64,000 nucleotides of DNA from the IMG/VR virus record IMGVR_UViG_3300042922_000542, positions 182,148 to 246,147 of that record. One strand, 5' to 3'. Source of the DNA: a virus. Below are positions 51,757-60,650 of the stretch, piece by piece; within the stretch, counting starts at the first letter, position 1; each line of letters opens with the position of its first letter. Under the pieces are notes generated by a model that had not been told where the DNA came from, made no database searches, and worked only from the letters and a program-made list of their open reading frames with translations. The position numbers and the translations under genes are program-made.

Positions 51757-54351
51757 ATGAAAACATTTAATATGTGCAATTTGAATCAATCAATATTGCC
51801 ATTAATCCAAAAAGGTAACACACTAAAATATGAAATTATTAAAAATAAAGTATTTTCGAAACCTATTAACAAATCAGAAATATCACTGTTTAAAAATTCA
51901 CTAGATGCTTTTCTTAATGAATGGACAGGATACACTGTTGAAATTAAGAATGCATTGATCGATGCAAAAAATATTGAAGCAACTGCTGGTAATCGAGTAT
52001 TAGAATATGATTATGCCAAAAAATTTATATTTAGTAAATGCGACTATGAATCAGTTTATGATTTACTGGATGGTATAATGCAAGGGATTAATGACAATAA
52101 TATGCAGAAGCCATCCCATGTGAAGTTATATTTTCAACACATGCTCGATATGGCATTCAAAACAGAATCAACTTCAATTAGTGAATTGATTGATTCACGC
52201 TCTTATAAGATCTTTAATTTATATTATTCAAATATAAATTTATATGAGATAAAAATGTTTAACAGTATCCGTACATATGATGATATGTTTAATAGAGAAG
52301 ATCGAATTGACATATATAAGTCAGCATGTGATGTATTGGATATTATACTTAAATCCGATTTACAAAAGCCTCTCCATAGTGCTATGGGTAAATTTGCGGA
52401 TCAGTATAATTCATCAAAAATGTGGACTGCAATAATATCTCATGTTATAGATTATATCATCTATACTGCTGCTGAATATGCATCTAGAATATATGTTATT
52501 GGTACATATATAAATACGTTTAAAGGTCCATCAGTGGTTACTGAATCTACGAATAATACTATGATTGGATTAGATTCAATGGAAGTATCTGAAGATGTCA
52601 GTGCAGGTGATCTTTCTAGTATATGTAAAACTACTGATGAATTATTAGTTCGTGATATTAATGAAAATTTAACAGTGTTTGGCCGCTATAATGAATTCTT
52701 AACGTTAATCGGAGTTCAAAACATATCACCAGACAATATACATCAAATAACACCAAATGAGAATAATAAAATAATAGATAGCATTAAGTATAATGATGTT
52801 ATTAAATTAATACAATCTGCATATTTTAATGGTGAGGACTATTATGGTCAAAATAATAAATTAAATGAGTTTCATCATAATTTAAAGTATTTATTGACAA
52901 ATCCATTACATGGATTGGCTAGTAGTGAAAATCCAAAAAATGAAATATTACATTTAATTCGTAAAAATGATTATTATGGTCAGCCTAAGACTATTGCTAC
53001 ATACACAAAATTGGCTGAAGATTTATATTATGCAAGTATATATTTATCCAGAATAATTATTCAAGCAATGAATGAACTCAGGACGGTATCAAATGTAGTA
53101 TCAAATACAAATGATATAAACCCTCGTTTGCCAAGAAGAAATGGAGGAATTAATCTAATCGGAGAGAAAAAACATATCGACGAATGTTCATCTTTACTTT
53201 TAGGGCTATATAAAGAATTAATGGTGGCAGTGCATCAGAAATTTATGTATATCGAGTCATGTATAAATAATATTCATAATATCAATAATAAAGATTTGGA
53301 AACTAAATTTGATTTAAATGATCCAATTATATCTAATCGAGAATTAGCCGGTATAACGTCAATAGCTGTACCAGAAACATTAAGAATTCCAATGAGCTCA
53401 CAGGATCTATTTGTATTGACTACATTTGAAGAAGCTTGTTTAGAAAATGAAATTCTTAGATTAACACCTGGATTCGAAAATAGTTTATATTTAAGCGAAG
53501 CTGGTGGTTCAAAAATTATTGAAATGGTGATCAGTTTAGTGCAAGGATTGACTAACTCAGCATCAATATTTTTCTTTAAGAATTTTAAACCTGCTTCACA
53601 ATGGGTTATCAAAAATAAAGATACCCTATTGAAAATGAATTTTTCTAAAGATGATACGATATCAAATGTATACAAATATAATTTAGATATTAAATCTGAT
53701 GATACAATAAATGGAATAAGTATTAAACAATTACGTGATACATTAAAGAATTTTAATGAAGAAGAAGTTGCTAAAGATCCAGGTAAATGGATATCATCAT
53801 TATATCCAAGTGAAGAAATATACGAGTGGTTTAAAGCTGATGAGAAAACTGCAGCAATAAAATATCAGAATAAAATATTATTTGGTACAGATTCGGATAA
53901 GCCAACTGCACGAATAGAATTATCTGGAGCTGAATTGAAAACTGAATTTGATTCATGGGTAAATGATATGACGCATGCTGATACAATTGCAAAATTATTG
54001 GTTGACTATGCTAAAGCTATCGATATAGCTATCAAAGATATTAAAAAGAAAGCAATAGTTGAATCTGCTATAATTGAAGCAACCGGTGATGAACCACCAA
54101 TAATGGATACAAATGATAAAAAGGATCCGAATAATAAAGTAGATGATCCTAAAGTACAGATAAATGGAAATGCATCAACCGTTCCATTGAACGAAATAAC
54201 ATCTGTCATTTCAAGAACATGGAAACCATTATTCAGTGGAATTATACAAATCTTTACTGATGAATATAAAAATATAAAGGCTATATATCAACAAAGCATA
54301 ATAAGTAATACTGATAAACAAGATGATGCTAAACAAAATACTCCTAAATAA
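51757..54351 (+). CDS. Large helical, probable virion protein (864 aa)
   Basis: Not recognised. Mainly helical with amphipathic periodicity, without enzymatic motifs. It carries several prohead-protease-type sites: VTESTNN (about 265), LYLSEAGG (about 585) and AIVESAIIEATGDE (about 770). A proline/glutamate-rich linker precedes the C-terminal coiled region. A strong ribosome site (GAAGGAGATATGAAAAT) and a preceding promoter-like TATATTATACCGAAG support good expression. It lies at the head of the long rightward block ending at the RNase H unit. A structural or ejected virion component is the likeliest role. Confidence 0.55.
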   Translation: MKTFNMCNLNQSILPLIQKGNTLKYEIIKNKVFSKPINKSEISLFKNSLDAFLNEWTGYTVEIKNALIDAKNIEATAGNRVLEYDYAKKFIFSKCDYESVYDLLDGIMQGINDNNMQKPSHVKLYFQHMLDMAFKTESTSISELIDSRSYKIFNLYYSNINLYEIKMFNSIRTYDDMFNREDRIDIYKSACDVLDIILKSDLQKPLHSAMGKFADQYNSSKMWTAIISHVIDYIIYTAAEYASRIYVIGTYINTFKGPSVVTESTNNTMIGLDSMEVSEDVSAGDLSSICKTTDELLVRDINENLTVFGRYNEFLTLIGVQNISPDNIHQITPNENNKIIDSIKYNDVIKLIQSAYFNGEDYYGQNNKLNEFHHNLKYLLTNPLHGLASSENPKNEILHLIRKNDYYGQPKTIATYTKLAEDLYYASIYLSRIIIQAMNELRTVSNVVSNTNDINPRLPRRNGGINLIGEKKHIDECSSLLLGLYKELMVAVHQKFMYIESCINNIHNINNKDLETKFDLNDPIISNRELAGITSIAVPETLRIPMSSQDLFVLTTFEEACLENEILRLTPGFENSLYLSEAGGSKIIEMVISLVQGLTNSASIFFFKNFKPASQWVIKNKDTLLKMNFSKDDTISNVYKYNLDIKSDDTINGISIKQLRDTLKNFNEEEVAKDPGKWISSLYPSEEIYEWFKADEKTAAIKYQNKILFGTDSDKPTARIELSGAELKTEFDSWVNDMTHADTIAKLLVDYAKAIDIAIKDIKKKAIVESAIIEATGDEPPIMDTNDKKDPNNKVDDPKVQINGNASTVPLNEITSVISRTWKPLFSGIIQIFTDEYKNIKAIYQQSIISNTDKQDDAKQNTPK

Positions 54352-54360
54352 TAATTGAGT

Positions 54361-54390
54361 AAATGGAGGGGTATTAATACCCCTCCATTT
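54361..54390 (+). terminator. Intrinsic terminator
   Basis: AAATGGAGGGGTATT pairs with AATACCCCTCCATTT, a perfect 15-bp inverted repeat with no extra loop bases, followed by TATTCTTT. It ends the 864-aa gene. Confidence 0.8.
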
Positions 54391-54462
54391 TATTCTTTAA
54401 ATTAAATTATATATTCTTTATATATGAATAACATTTATCTATAGAAGAGAGGCTGATAGATT

Positions 54463-55869
54463 ATGGCAAAAGACGATATACTCGGAATGTATAATGAATT
54501 AATGAATGAAATTAATAATAGTAATATGATGAATTTTAATTCTAATAAAAAGCAGTATAATAATAATAAAAAATTTAATGACAATGATGAAGATACTGAA
54601 GTATTTATGACCAGTGAAGAAAAAGTAAAAGAGGAGCAAAAGGCTGATGAAATACTAGCAGATAAAAGGGGTTATGTACCAGGTGAAATAGAAGAGTCTG
54701 CAGTATTTAAAAGATACACCCAAAAGCGACAACATAAATACACTGCACAAGAAATGGAATTAATTGAAGACTCTTGTAGGAGGGTAATCGTTCACGACTA
54801 TGCGGAAAATGATTTCTATCATATCTCAGATGAAGAACGTTCGAAGCACGATCAATTGGCGGAGGTCGCAATAAAATTAGGTAGTGTTAAGCGTATATAC
54901 CGTCGTATAGACCAGTACATCGAGGCAATGCGAATAGTATATAAAGCATGGGATATTTTGGCAACAAGTAATTATCTACACACACGTGAAGAATTCTTTG
55001 GTTCAGTGGCATCTGGGAATATAGTATCCAATAGAATAATCCAACCTAAAATGAAACGAATCGATGATTATAATAAGGATAAAATAATTCAATATATTAG
55101 TGATGAAACTCTTGATCCGAAAGATCTATTACCTAATGAAGTGGATCCTTATGATCAGTTCTACACTGATGAAGAATATGAAGAGGAGCAAGCCAGATTA
55201 TTATCTTCTGATGAAATTGAATATATGATTAATTATGATGAAAACCATGCTGATGGAATGTCGATTAAAGACATTGATTGGAAATATATCAAGCAAAATG
55301 AATCTAGCTCATTCAATATTAAAAAGAAGAAGAAAAAATCGAAAAAGAAGATTAAAAAATCTGAAAAGAAATTGAGAGAGTCCGTATCAGCATTAGTATC
55401 AAAAATATCAAATGGTAATCATTATAAAACTTATGGTCATTCATTTGGATTAACTGAAGATATATTTAAAGAAATTAAAGAGAAATCTATATATGATGCA
55501 GTTAAGTTTAATGGTAGTTGGCAAGACAAAGACGCAGTTAAGATATATGATTTAGTTTTAACTGAGGCGATGTTAAGTGACCATCCAGATAATGAAAGGC
55601 ATATGACCTATGGTGATAAAGAACTTCAGACATTCTACAATACTATGGAAAGACATGGTATGAATACGGTTGAATTAAGACGTAGAATTAGTGGCGAGGC
55701 TCATACATATGATGTCGCAAAGCAGAAGGCTAATAGAAAAGAAAATAAAAGAATTGAATCTGCATTGATAAATCGTATTAATGGTTTATCTAAAGATCCT
55801 AAGTTTAAGAAACTTGTAACAAAAGCTGAAAAGAAATTGGATGAATACCGTAAGAATGAAAATGATTAA
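54463..55869 (+). CDS. Unknown protein with polylysine linker (468 aa)
   Basis: Not recognised. N-terminal asparagine-rich low-complexity region (about 17-45), then a globular helical domain (KRIYRRIDQYIEAMRIVYKAWDIL, about 145-170). A lysine-only linker, NIKKKKKKSKKKIKKSEKKL (about 285-305), then separates a second domain (SFGLTEDIFKEIKEKSIYDAVKF). The lysine tract is encoded by A-rich DNA (AAAAAGAAGAAGAAAAAA), so ribosome or polymerase slippage is conceivable. No motif indicates a function. Ribosome site AAGAGAGGCTGATAGATT. Confidence 0.55.
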   Translation: MAKDDILGMYNELMNEINNSNMMNFNSNKKQYNNNKKFNDNDEDTEVFMTSEEKVKEEQKADEILADKRGYVPGEIEESAVFKRYTQKRQHKYTAQEMELIEDSCRRVIVHDYAENDFYHISDEERSKHDQLAEVAIKLGSVKRIYRRIDQYIEAMRIVYKAWDILATSNYLHTREEFFGSVASGNIVSNRIIQPKMKRIDDYNKDKIIQYISDETLDPKDLLPNEVDPYDQFYTDEEYEEEQARLLSSDEIEYMINYDENHADGMSIKDIDWKYIKQNESSSFNIKKKKKKSKKKIKKSEKKLRESVSALVSKISNGNHYKTYGHSFGLTEDIFKEIKEKSIYDAVKFNGSWQDKDAVKIYDLVLTEAMLSDHPDNERHMTYGDKELQTFYNTMERHGMNTVELRRRISGEAHTYDVAKQKANRKENKRIESALINRINGLSKDPKFKKLVTKAEKKLDEYRKNEND

Positions 55870-55872
55870 TAA

Positions 55873-55899
55873 AAATAGCGGTATAAAGTGCCGCTATTT
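55873..55899 (+). terminator. Intrinsic terminator
   Basis: AAATAGCGG pairs with CCGCTATTT around a 9-nt loop; ATAATTTA follows. Weak T run, so partial termination is possible. Confidence 0.6.
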
Positions 55900-55928
55900 A
55901 TAATTTAAATTTAAAGAGGGGTATAATA

Positions 55929-56450
55929 ATGAAAAATAATCAACTATTAATATTGATGCCGGATGGTATTAATAATGTTAAAGAAATATTTGAATCTACT
56001 AATACTGTAGGTCTTCATACTCTGTCAGAACATTATTGGGTAGTTAAAAGTGATCATGTTTCAAATTGTCATCTGTGTACTATTCCCGATATTATGATAA
56101 CTGAATTACAAGATCTGGACGACAATGATACATATTGTAATTTATTAGATACATATGGAAATGTAATGGTGAATAAATTTATACATCACGATATCGATGT
56201 AATAAAAGATAAGCTTGAAAAACTTATAAACTATTATTTGAAAACCATTTGTGAAACTGATACAACCGATATAATTATATTCAATGATATGAGTGGTTCT
56301 AAAGACTACATATATGACATCATCAATGAATGCTTCGGTCCCGCAGGAAGTAATTTAATAACTGATGTTGAAGAATGCGGCCTCAAAAAATGTTTTAAAT
56401 TTGCAAATTTTCATAATATACATAAGGTGAGTGCATATGAGAGAATTTGA
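55929..56450 (+). CDS. Unknown protein A of an overlapping pair (173 aa)
   Basis: Not recognised. Alpha/beta in character, starting with a strand (QLLILMPDGINN), with cysteines at SNCHLCTIPD and a hydrophilic ending (HNIHKVSAYERI). It overlaps the next gene by 14 bases, in a different frame. Ribosome site AGAGGGGTATAATA. The pair may act together. Confidence 0.55.
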   Translation: MKNNQLLILMPDGINNVKEIFESTNTVGLHTLSEHYWVVKSDHVSNCHLCTIPDIMITELQDLDDNDTYCNLLDTYGNVMVNKFIHHDIDVIKDKLEKLINYYLKTICETDTTDIIIFNDMSGSKDYIYDIINECFGPAGSNLITDVEECGLKKCFKFANFHNIHKVSAYERI

Positions 56451-56892
56451 TTCATGCATAATCGATAGCGGGGATAATCATATATTAGTACTTAGAGATA
56501 CTTTTTCAACAGCAGTAATTACATTTAATAGAACTCAATGTGTTGAAACTCTTGGTGATGTACTAGTAAAAACTCATCTTACATATGAGAAAAACTTTGT
56601 TGTATACAATCAAACAATTGGCATGATTTCATCTATAGTTGAACATCCAGAGCATGAAGTATACAAAACATATTTTGATCCATTAAATGCATCTGAACAA
56701 TGGCTTGTCGAAGTAGAAGATGATCTTAAAATCTATAATATTGATAATGGCACTGAGCATATATACGTCACCTGGGATGAATATAACAGTATCGATGGTT
56801 CTCGTAAAGGTCATGTAAATACCTGTAAAAATAATATCAAATCGTTAATACAATTATTCACATATCGTAGACGCACCTGTAATACTATTTAA
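56437..56892 (+). CDS. Unknown protein B of an overlapping pair (151 aa)
   Basis: Start chosen at the ATG at 56437 with AAGGTGAGTG upstream, inside the end of the previous gene; an in-frame GTG at 56431 is also possible. Beta-rich sequence (DNHILVLRDTFSTAVITFNRT, EQWLVEVEDDLKIYNIDNGTEHIYVTWDEYN). Basic C-terminus (YRRRTCNTI). No family recognised. Confidence 0.5.
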   Translation: MREFDSCIIDSGDNHILVLRDTFSTAVITFNRTQCVETLGDVLVKTHLTYEKNFVVYNQTIGMISSIVEHPEHEVYKTYFDPLNASEQWLVEVEDDLKIYNIDNGTEHIYVTWDEYNSIDGSRKGHVNTCKNNIKSLIQLFTYRRRTCNTI

Positions 56893-56939
56893 TCTGTATA
56901 TTACCTTAATATAAAAATATTACAATATAGGAGGGTGTT

Positions 56940-57056
56940 ATGGATGAAAAAGGTATTGTGGTAATAACTGATCCGAATCCAATCGAGCAACCTGTTATCT
57001 ATGATCCTGAAAAGGAAATGGAATGGAATCCAGAAGAAGTTGATAAAGACGTTTAG
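56940..57056 (+). CDS. Tiny acidic protein (38 aa)
   Basis: Perfect ribosome site (TAGGAGGGTGTT) before the ATG at 56940. Peptide MDEKGIVVITDPNPIEQPVI is proline-rich and acidic, with VVI and EME segments. It is followed 15 bases later by another tiny gene with its own AGAAGGAGG site. Function unknown. Confidence 0.55.
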   Translation: MDEKGIVVITDPNPIEQPVIYDPEKEMEWNPEEVDKDV

Positions 57057-57071
57057 AAGGAGGCCAATAAA

Positions 57072-57218
57072 ATGAATTACAATGATTTATTGATGCTGCC
57101 AAAACTTAACGGATGTACCATTATAGGAGATCGAACATTTGCTGACTATGGCATTGTGCCACTATCATCAAGTGACATAACCGAGATGCAATTGGAAATT
57201 TTTGGATATGTACTTTAA
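57072..57218 (+). CDS. Small protein (48 aa), unknown
   Basis: Ribosome site AGAAGGAGGCCAATAAA before ATG 57072. Peptide MNYNDLLMLPKLNGCTIIGD... contains a hydrophobic, mixed middle and an acidic end (SSSDITEMQLEIF). It is ended by a strong terminator three bases after the stop codon. Confidence 0.55.
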   Translation: MNYNDLLMLPKLNGCTIIGDRTFADYGIVPLSSSDITEMQLEIFGYVL

Positions 57219-57221
57219 TGA

Positions 57222-57262
57222 AGTATTAGTGTGTGGGAGTCCCACACACTAATATTAATTTT
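57222..57262 (+). terminator. Intrinsic terminator
   Basis: AGTATTAGTGTGTGGG pairs with CCCACACACTAATATT (one mismatch) around AGT; AATTTTTAT follows. It ends the tiny-gene unit. Confidence 0.85.
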
Positions 57263-57285
57263 TATAAATTATAGGGGTAAATTGT

Positions 57286-57588
57286 ATGACAAAGTTAAAG
57301 TTATTGAGAGATGAAACAAATGAAATTATGACGGAATCGGATTTAATAAAATACTTAGAAATCGGGCCTGCACCATCAAACCTCATTAATGCAATACGTA
57401 CATTAAATGATGTTATTACATTAACTAATGAGCTAATCGATGTGGTCAATAAATCAATTATAATTATCGATAAACAAAATCAGAATATAAAAGAATTAGA
57501 AGGCGAAATTAAAAAGTTAAGAGATGATTATGAAAGTAGAATTAATAAATTAGAAATTGATCATGTAACGAGGGATCTAAAATTTTAA
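57286..57588 (+). CDS. Small coiled-coil protein (100 aa)
   Basis: Helical throughout, with heptads in VDVVNKSIIIIDKQNQNIKELEGEIKKLRDDYES (about 57-90). The N-terminus contains LKLLRDETNEIMTESDLIKYLEIGP. Ribosome site ATAGGGGTAAATTGT. Probably an oligomerising accessory protein in the same unit as RNase H. Function unknown. Confidence 0.55.
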   Translation: MTKLKLLRDETNEIMTESDLIKYLEIGPAPSNLINAIRTLNDVITLTNELIDVVNKSIIIIDKQNQNIKELEGEIKKLRDDYESRINKLEIDHVTRDLKF

Positions 57589-57612
57589 AAAAAATAAACG
57601 GGAGACGTTAAA

Positions 57613-58230
57613 ATGGAAAATAAAATTATTGAATTATATACAGATGGGTCATCATTAGGAAATCCGGGACCATCTGGTTTAGGTTATGTAATTAGATATT
57701 GGGAATCTAAAAAAGAAGGGGAACCTCCAGTTGCAAATAATATCGAGGGAAGTCAGGGTTTCAAATTAAGTACTAATAATCGTATGGAAATTATGGCCGG
57801 CATATATGGAATTGAATATATATTGGAACTCATCTCTGTTAAAATGCTTAACGGTGTTGAAAAAATCCAGTTGTCTACGGATTCTAAATATTTTTGTGAT
57901 GCTGTAGTACGCGGTTGGTTAGATAAATGGCAACAAAATAATTGGATTACATCATCTCAAACACCTGTTAAAAATAAGGATCTATGGGAGAAAGTAGTAG
58001 CCGTTTTAAATAAACTTAAACAGCAAAATATATCTCTTAACATTAGTTATATTCCAGGTCACCAAGGTTACGAATTCAATGAGCTTGCTGACAAATTATG
58101 TACTGCGGCATCAAATGATAGTCAAAATCATATGATTGATGAAGTATATGAATCAACAATGAGTAAACCTGCATTCGGTGGTTATAAAAAATATAATAAC
58201 TATAATAATTATAAGAGCTATAATAAATAA
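57613..58230 (+). CDS. Ribonuclease H (RNase HI family)
   Basis: 205 aa. All catalytic residues are visible: D11 (YTDGSS), E59 (NNRMEI), D90 (STDSKY), D160 (NELADKL), with a conserved histidine in PGHQG before the last. A core helix-loop with WLDKWQQNNW corresponds to the basic protrusion of E. coli RNase HI. It degrades RNA in RNA-DNA hybrids, for example primers. The final 20 residues are low-complexity (YKKYNNYNNYKSYNK) and not part of the fold. Ribosome site GGGAGACGTTAAA. Confidence 0.9.
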   Translation: MENKIIELYTDGSSLGNPGPSGLGYVIRYWESKKEGEPPVANNIEGSQGFKLSTNNRMEIMAGIYGIEYILELISVKMLNGVEKIQLSTDSKYFCDAVVRGWLDKWQQNNWITSSQTPVKNKDLWEKVVAVLNKLKQQNISLNISYIPGHQGYEFNELADKLCTAASNDSQNHMIDEVYESTMSKPAFGGYKKYNNYNNYKSYNK

Positions 58231-58293
58231 ATCAAGAATGATCTGGAATCTAAATATAATATAAAATATGATTTAATCAAGGGAGCCGAAAAT

Positions 58294-58770
58294 ATGAGTA
58301 TGATTAAAAGAAAAATATCTAAAGGAAATATCGAAGATTACGTCGGTGTAGTGAAAGAATTCATAGAAACATATGGCGGTGCAAATCAAAAGGAATCAGG
58401 ATTATATGGTGGCCTTGCAAAACCTGAATTAATATTAGCATCAAGAAAAGCTGAAAATCCTATTCGCATAATTGATAGAACTAATGATCGTGTATATTAT
58501 ATTACTATAAATGAAGTATCGAATACATATTTTGATACTGATGATGTAGTTTATACCATGTCCGATCTTGCCGCAAAACAATCTAAAGAAGTATGCCAAC
58601 GCCCCAGTGGTATCATAGAAGGTGATGGTGCTACAATGAATGTACATGTTAAATTATATAATGATGAAGATAAAATGAAGATGTCGAATATAATAACATA
58701 TGCCTTTAAGGGTGATGAAGATAATATTTTCATACAGTTATTATCAGGGATATTTATAGTACATGATTAA
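58294..58770 (+). CDS. Unknown protein (158 aa)
   Basis: Not recognised. It starts with a basic helix (SMIKRKISKGNIEDYVGVVKEFIETYGG). Beta-rich middle and end follow (DRVYYITINEVSNTYF, ATMNVHVKLYNDEDKM, DNIFIQLLSGIFIV). Ribosome site AAGGGAGCCGAAAAT. It precedes a bidirectional terminator; its role in the RNase H unit is unclear. Confidence 0.55.
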   Translation: MSMIKRKISKGNIEDYVGVVKEFIETYGGANQKESGLYGGLAKPELILASRKAENPIRIIDRTNDRVYYITINEVSNTYFDTDDVVYTMSDLAAKQSKEVCQRPSGIIEGDGATMNVHVKLYNDEDKMKMSNIITYAFKGDEDNIFIQLLSGIFIVHD

Positions 58771-58777
58771 TATAAAA

Positions 58778-58808
58778 AAATAGATGGGGTTTTATACCCC
58801 ATCTATTT
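58778..58808. terminator. Bidirectional terminator
   Basis: AAATAGATGGGG pairs with CCCCATCTATTT around TTTTATA. T-rich tail (ATTTTTTTTAT) on the plus strand. Between converging genes ending at 58770 and 58822. Confidence 0.88.
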
Positions 58809-58821
58809 ATTTTTTTTATAA

Positions 58822-59631
58822 TTAATATGCATAGAAATCCTGTTGGTCATCCAATCTAAGAGCGCATAAGTTAAACGGATTTATACGATTACCGTTCTTA
58901 TCAAACTTTAAACCTGCGCATCCAATATCAATGTTTATAAATTTTATATTCATAGATTGCCACGTTATAACTTCTGCACTATAATCTGATTTAATCGGTA
59001 ATTTACCATTCATAACTGGTGTATGCCCATGCACTATTATTTTACCGGCATAATTATCTCTCAATTTATTTAAATCAATATTGGCATCATATATAGGTTC
59101 CTTATTTTTATTAATACCTATTGTGCGGGCCCATGTAGATTGGTATAATAATAGATCTGGTCGGCAATTACTTGAAACAGTATTCGTTGGCATCGAATGA
59201 CATAACGTATATTCCACCCCATTAAGTTCAACTGACGCCTCAGCAATAAGGTCATTGAAAAATTCCCCAACTATCTTTTGTTCAAATATATCTATATGAT
59301 CTAATTCTTGAATTGTTTTATCCCCGCCATTATTTAACCATATTGATAGATGCGATGTTTTATTTTTAGGCATAGGCTTTTTATTAACGGCTGTTTCTAT
59401 TAATTCAAGTGAATCCATCATTAATAATTCATGATTACCGATTAACGTTGTGACATTACATTTAGATTTTAATTCAGTTATGTATTTAATGACACCCATA
59501 GAATCAGGTCCACGGTCGATATAATCCCCTAGAAATATTATATGATCTTCACTCTTTATGTCTAATTTATTAATCAATCTGATTAGTGTACTCAATTGAC
59601 CATGGATATCTCCTATTGCATATATCGCCAT
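58822..59631 (-). CDS. Serine/threonine (PPP-type) protein phosphatase
   Basis: 269 aa. Signature metal-binding motifs are in order: GDIHGQ (7-12), GDYIDRGPDS (35-44), GNHE (about 65-68), plus the two later histidines (CHSMPT, and VHGHTPV). This is the lambda phosphatase-type calcineurin-like fold used by phages, usually a small cytosolic two-metal enzyme that dephosphorylates proteins. A C-terminal VDINIDIGCAG segment corresponds to the last core strand. The kinase-like gene at 62107-63543 is in the same minus-strand block, so opposing phosphorylation is possible. Ribosome site AAGGGGGTCATTTT. Confidence 0.88.
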   Translation of the reverse strand: MAIYAIGDIHGQLSTLIRLINKLDIKSEDHIIFLGDYIDRGPDSMGVIKYITELKSKCNVTTLIGNHELLMMDSLELIETAVNKKPMPKNKTSHLSIWLNNGGDKTIQELDHIDIFEQKIVGEFFNDLIAEASVELNGVEYTLCHSMPTNTVSSNCRPDLLLYQSTWARTIGINKNKEPIYDANIDLNKLRDNYAGKIIVHGHTPVMNGKLPIKSDYSAEVITWQSMNIKFINIDIGCAGLKFDKNGNRINPFNLCALRLDDQQDFYAY

Positions 59632-59659
59632 AAAATGACCCCCTTCTTTATTTTTTTAT

Positions 59660-60157
59660 TTAGTCTGCAAAATATTCAAATGTATGATTGATAAACTTCA
59701 TCCATGCACTACCATTATGCAATATTTGCATAGATCCTATAATTGGATCTATCATGAAATTATAATCAACACCGGTCGGTATTACAGTGCCTTCTTGAAT
59801 TTGAATATTGGATCGGTCTGAGAATATTTCAATAAATTTTAATATACATGCAGCTGCATCATTATTAAAAATATCTTTTATATTATTATCACCCATACCA
59901 ATACGTCTACATTTCTGAATAAGACCTTTAGCACCACCAAAGAAATGATTTCCCTGAATGATTGCACCATTTGCATCAAGACCACCAATTTGAAAGAAAT
60001 AACCTCTAAGCGGATATATATAACAACAGCTTGTTTCATTAGTCGATACATCAGTCATTGTAATTGCGATCTGAGGAAAATCTTTACCGGCATCGCTAAC
60101 TCTAGAAAGTTCTTCTCCTGTTAAATCTCTTACTGATAATTTAATAGTTTTTTGCAT
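59660..60157 (-). CDS. Unknown protein (165 aa)
   Basis: Not recognised. Beta-rich N-terminus (KTIKLSVRDLTGEELSRV), with CCYIYPLRGYFFQIGGLDANG in the middle and a helical section (LIQKCRRIGMGDNNIKDIF). It lies between the phosphatase and a basic small gene on one minus-strand transcript. Ribosome site AATGGAGGAAATAAAATT. Confidence 0.55.
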   Translation of the reverse strand: MQKTIKLSVRDLTGEELSRVSDAGKDFPQIAITMTDVSTNETSCCYIYPLRGYFFQIGGLDANGAIIQGNHFFGGAKGLIQKCRRIGMGDNNIKDIFNNDAAACILKFIEIFSDRSNIQIQEGTVIPTGVDYNFMIDPIIGSMQILHNGSAWMKFINHTFEYFAD

Positions 60158-60199
60158 AATTTTATTTCCTCCATTTTATTTTTTATAATTATTTTTTTA

Positions 60200-60532
60200 T
60201 TAATAAGCCATAGTAATAACTTTATCAGTCATATTTAATAGATTCTGAAACCTGCGTTTTAATGCGCCTTCCAATTCATTCTGACAATACGGTTGAGTAT
60301 AACCTATTTTTTCTACCCTAGCATAATTAGTACGTCTACGTTTACCAAGGAATCCTATAGGTCTTATAACAAAATATGTACCATTTCTATCAGCTTCATA
60401 TGGATCTACAATATTACCCTCAGCATCAACTAGCTGTGGGATTCGACAATCGTCATCATAACCATTTCTGGCCCATTCTCGCTCCTCTCTACGCTCTAAT
60501 GCAATGAATTGTTCAATTGTGAATTTTCTCAT
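60200..60532 (-). CDS. Small basic protein (110 aa), unknown
   Basis: Not recognised. Strongly charged: the start MRKFTIEQFIALERREEREWARNGYDDD is followed by YFVIRPIGFLGKRRRTNYARVEKIGYTQ. A basic RRR tract may bind nucleic acid. Ribosome site TTTGGAGGCTAAAACATT. Same transcript as the phosphatase. Confidence 0.55.
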   Translation of the reverse strand: MRKFTIEQFIALERREEREWARNGYDDDCRIPQLVDAEGNIVDPYEADRNGTYFVIRPIGFLGKRRRTNYARVEKIGYTQPYCQNELEGALKRRFQNLLNMTDKVITMAY

Positions 60533-60620
60533 AATGTTTTAGCCTCCAAAAATATTTATTATTTATCTATATTTATAATGTATAAGATAATATCATTAAT
60601 ATACTATTTATATAAAAAAT

Positions 60621-60650
60621 AAATATGATGGGAATTAACCCATCATATTT
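60621..60650 (-). terminator. Terminator of the Mre11-like gene
   Basis: AAATATGATGGG pairs with CCCATCATATTT around AATTAA, overlapping the stop codon at 60643; on the minus strand ATTTTTTATA follows. Confidence 0.8.
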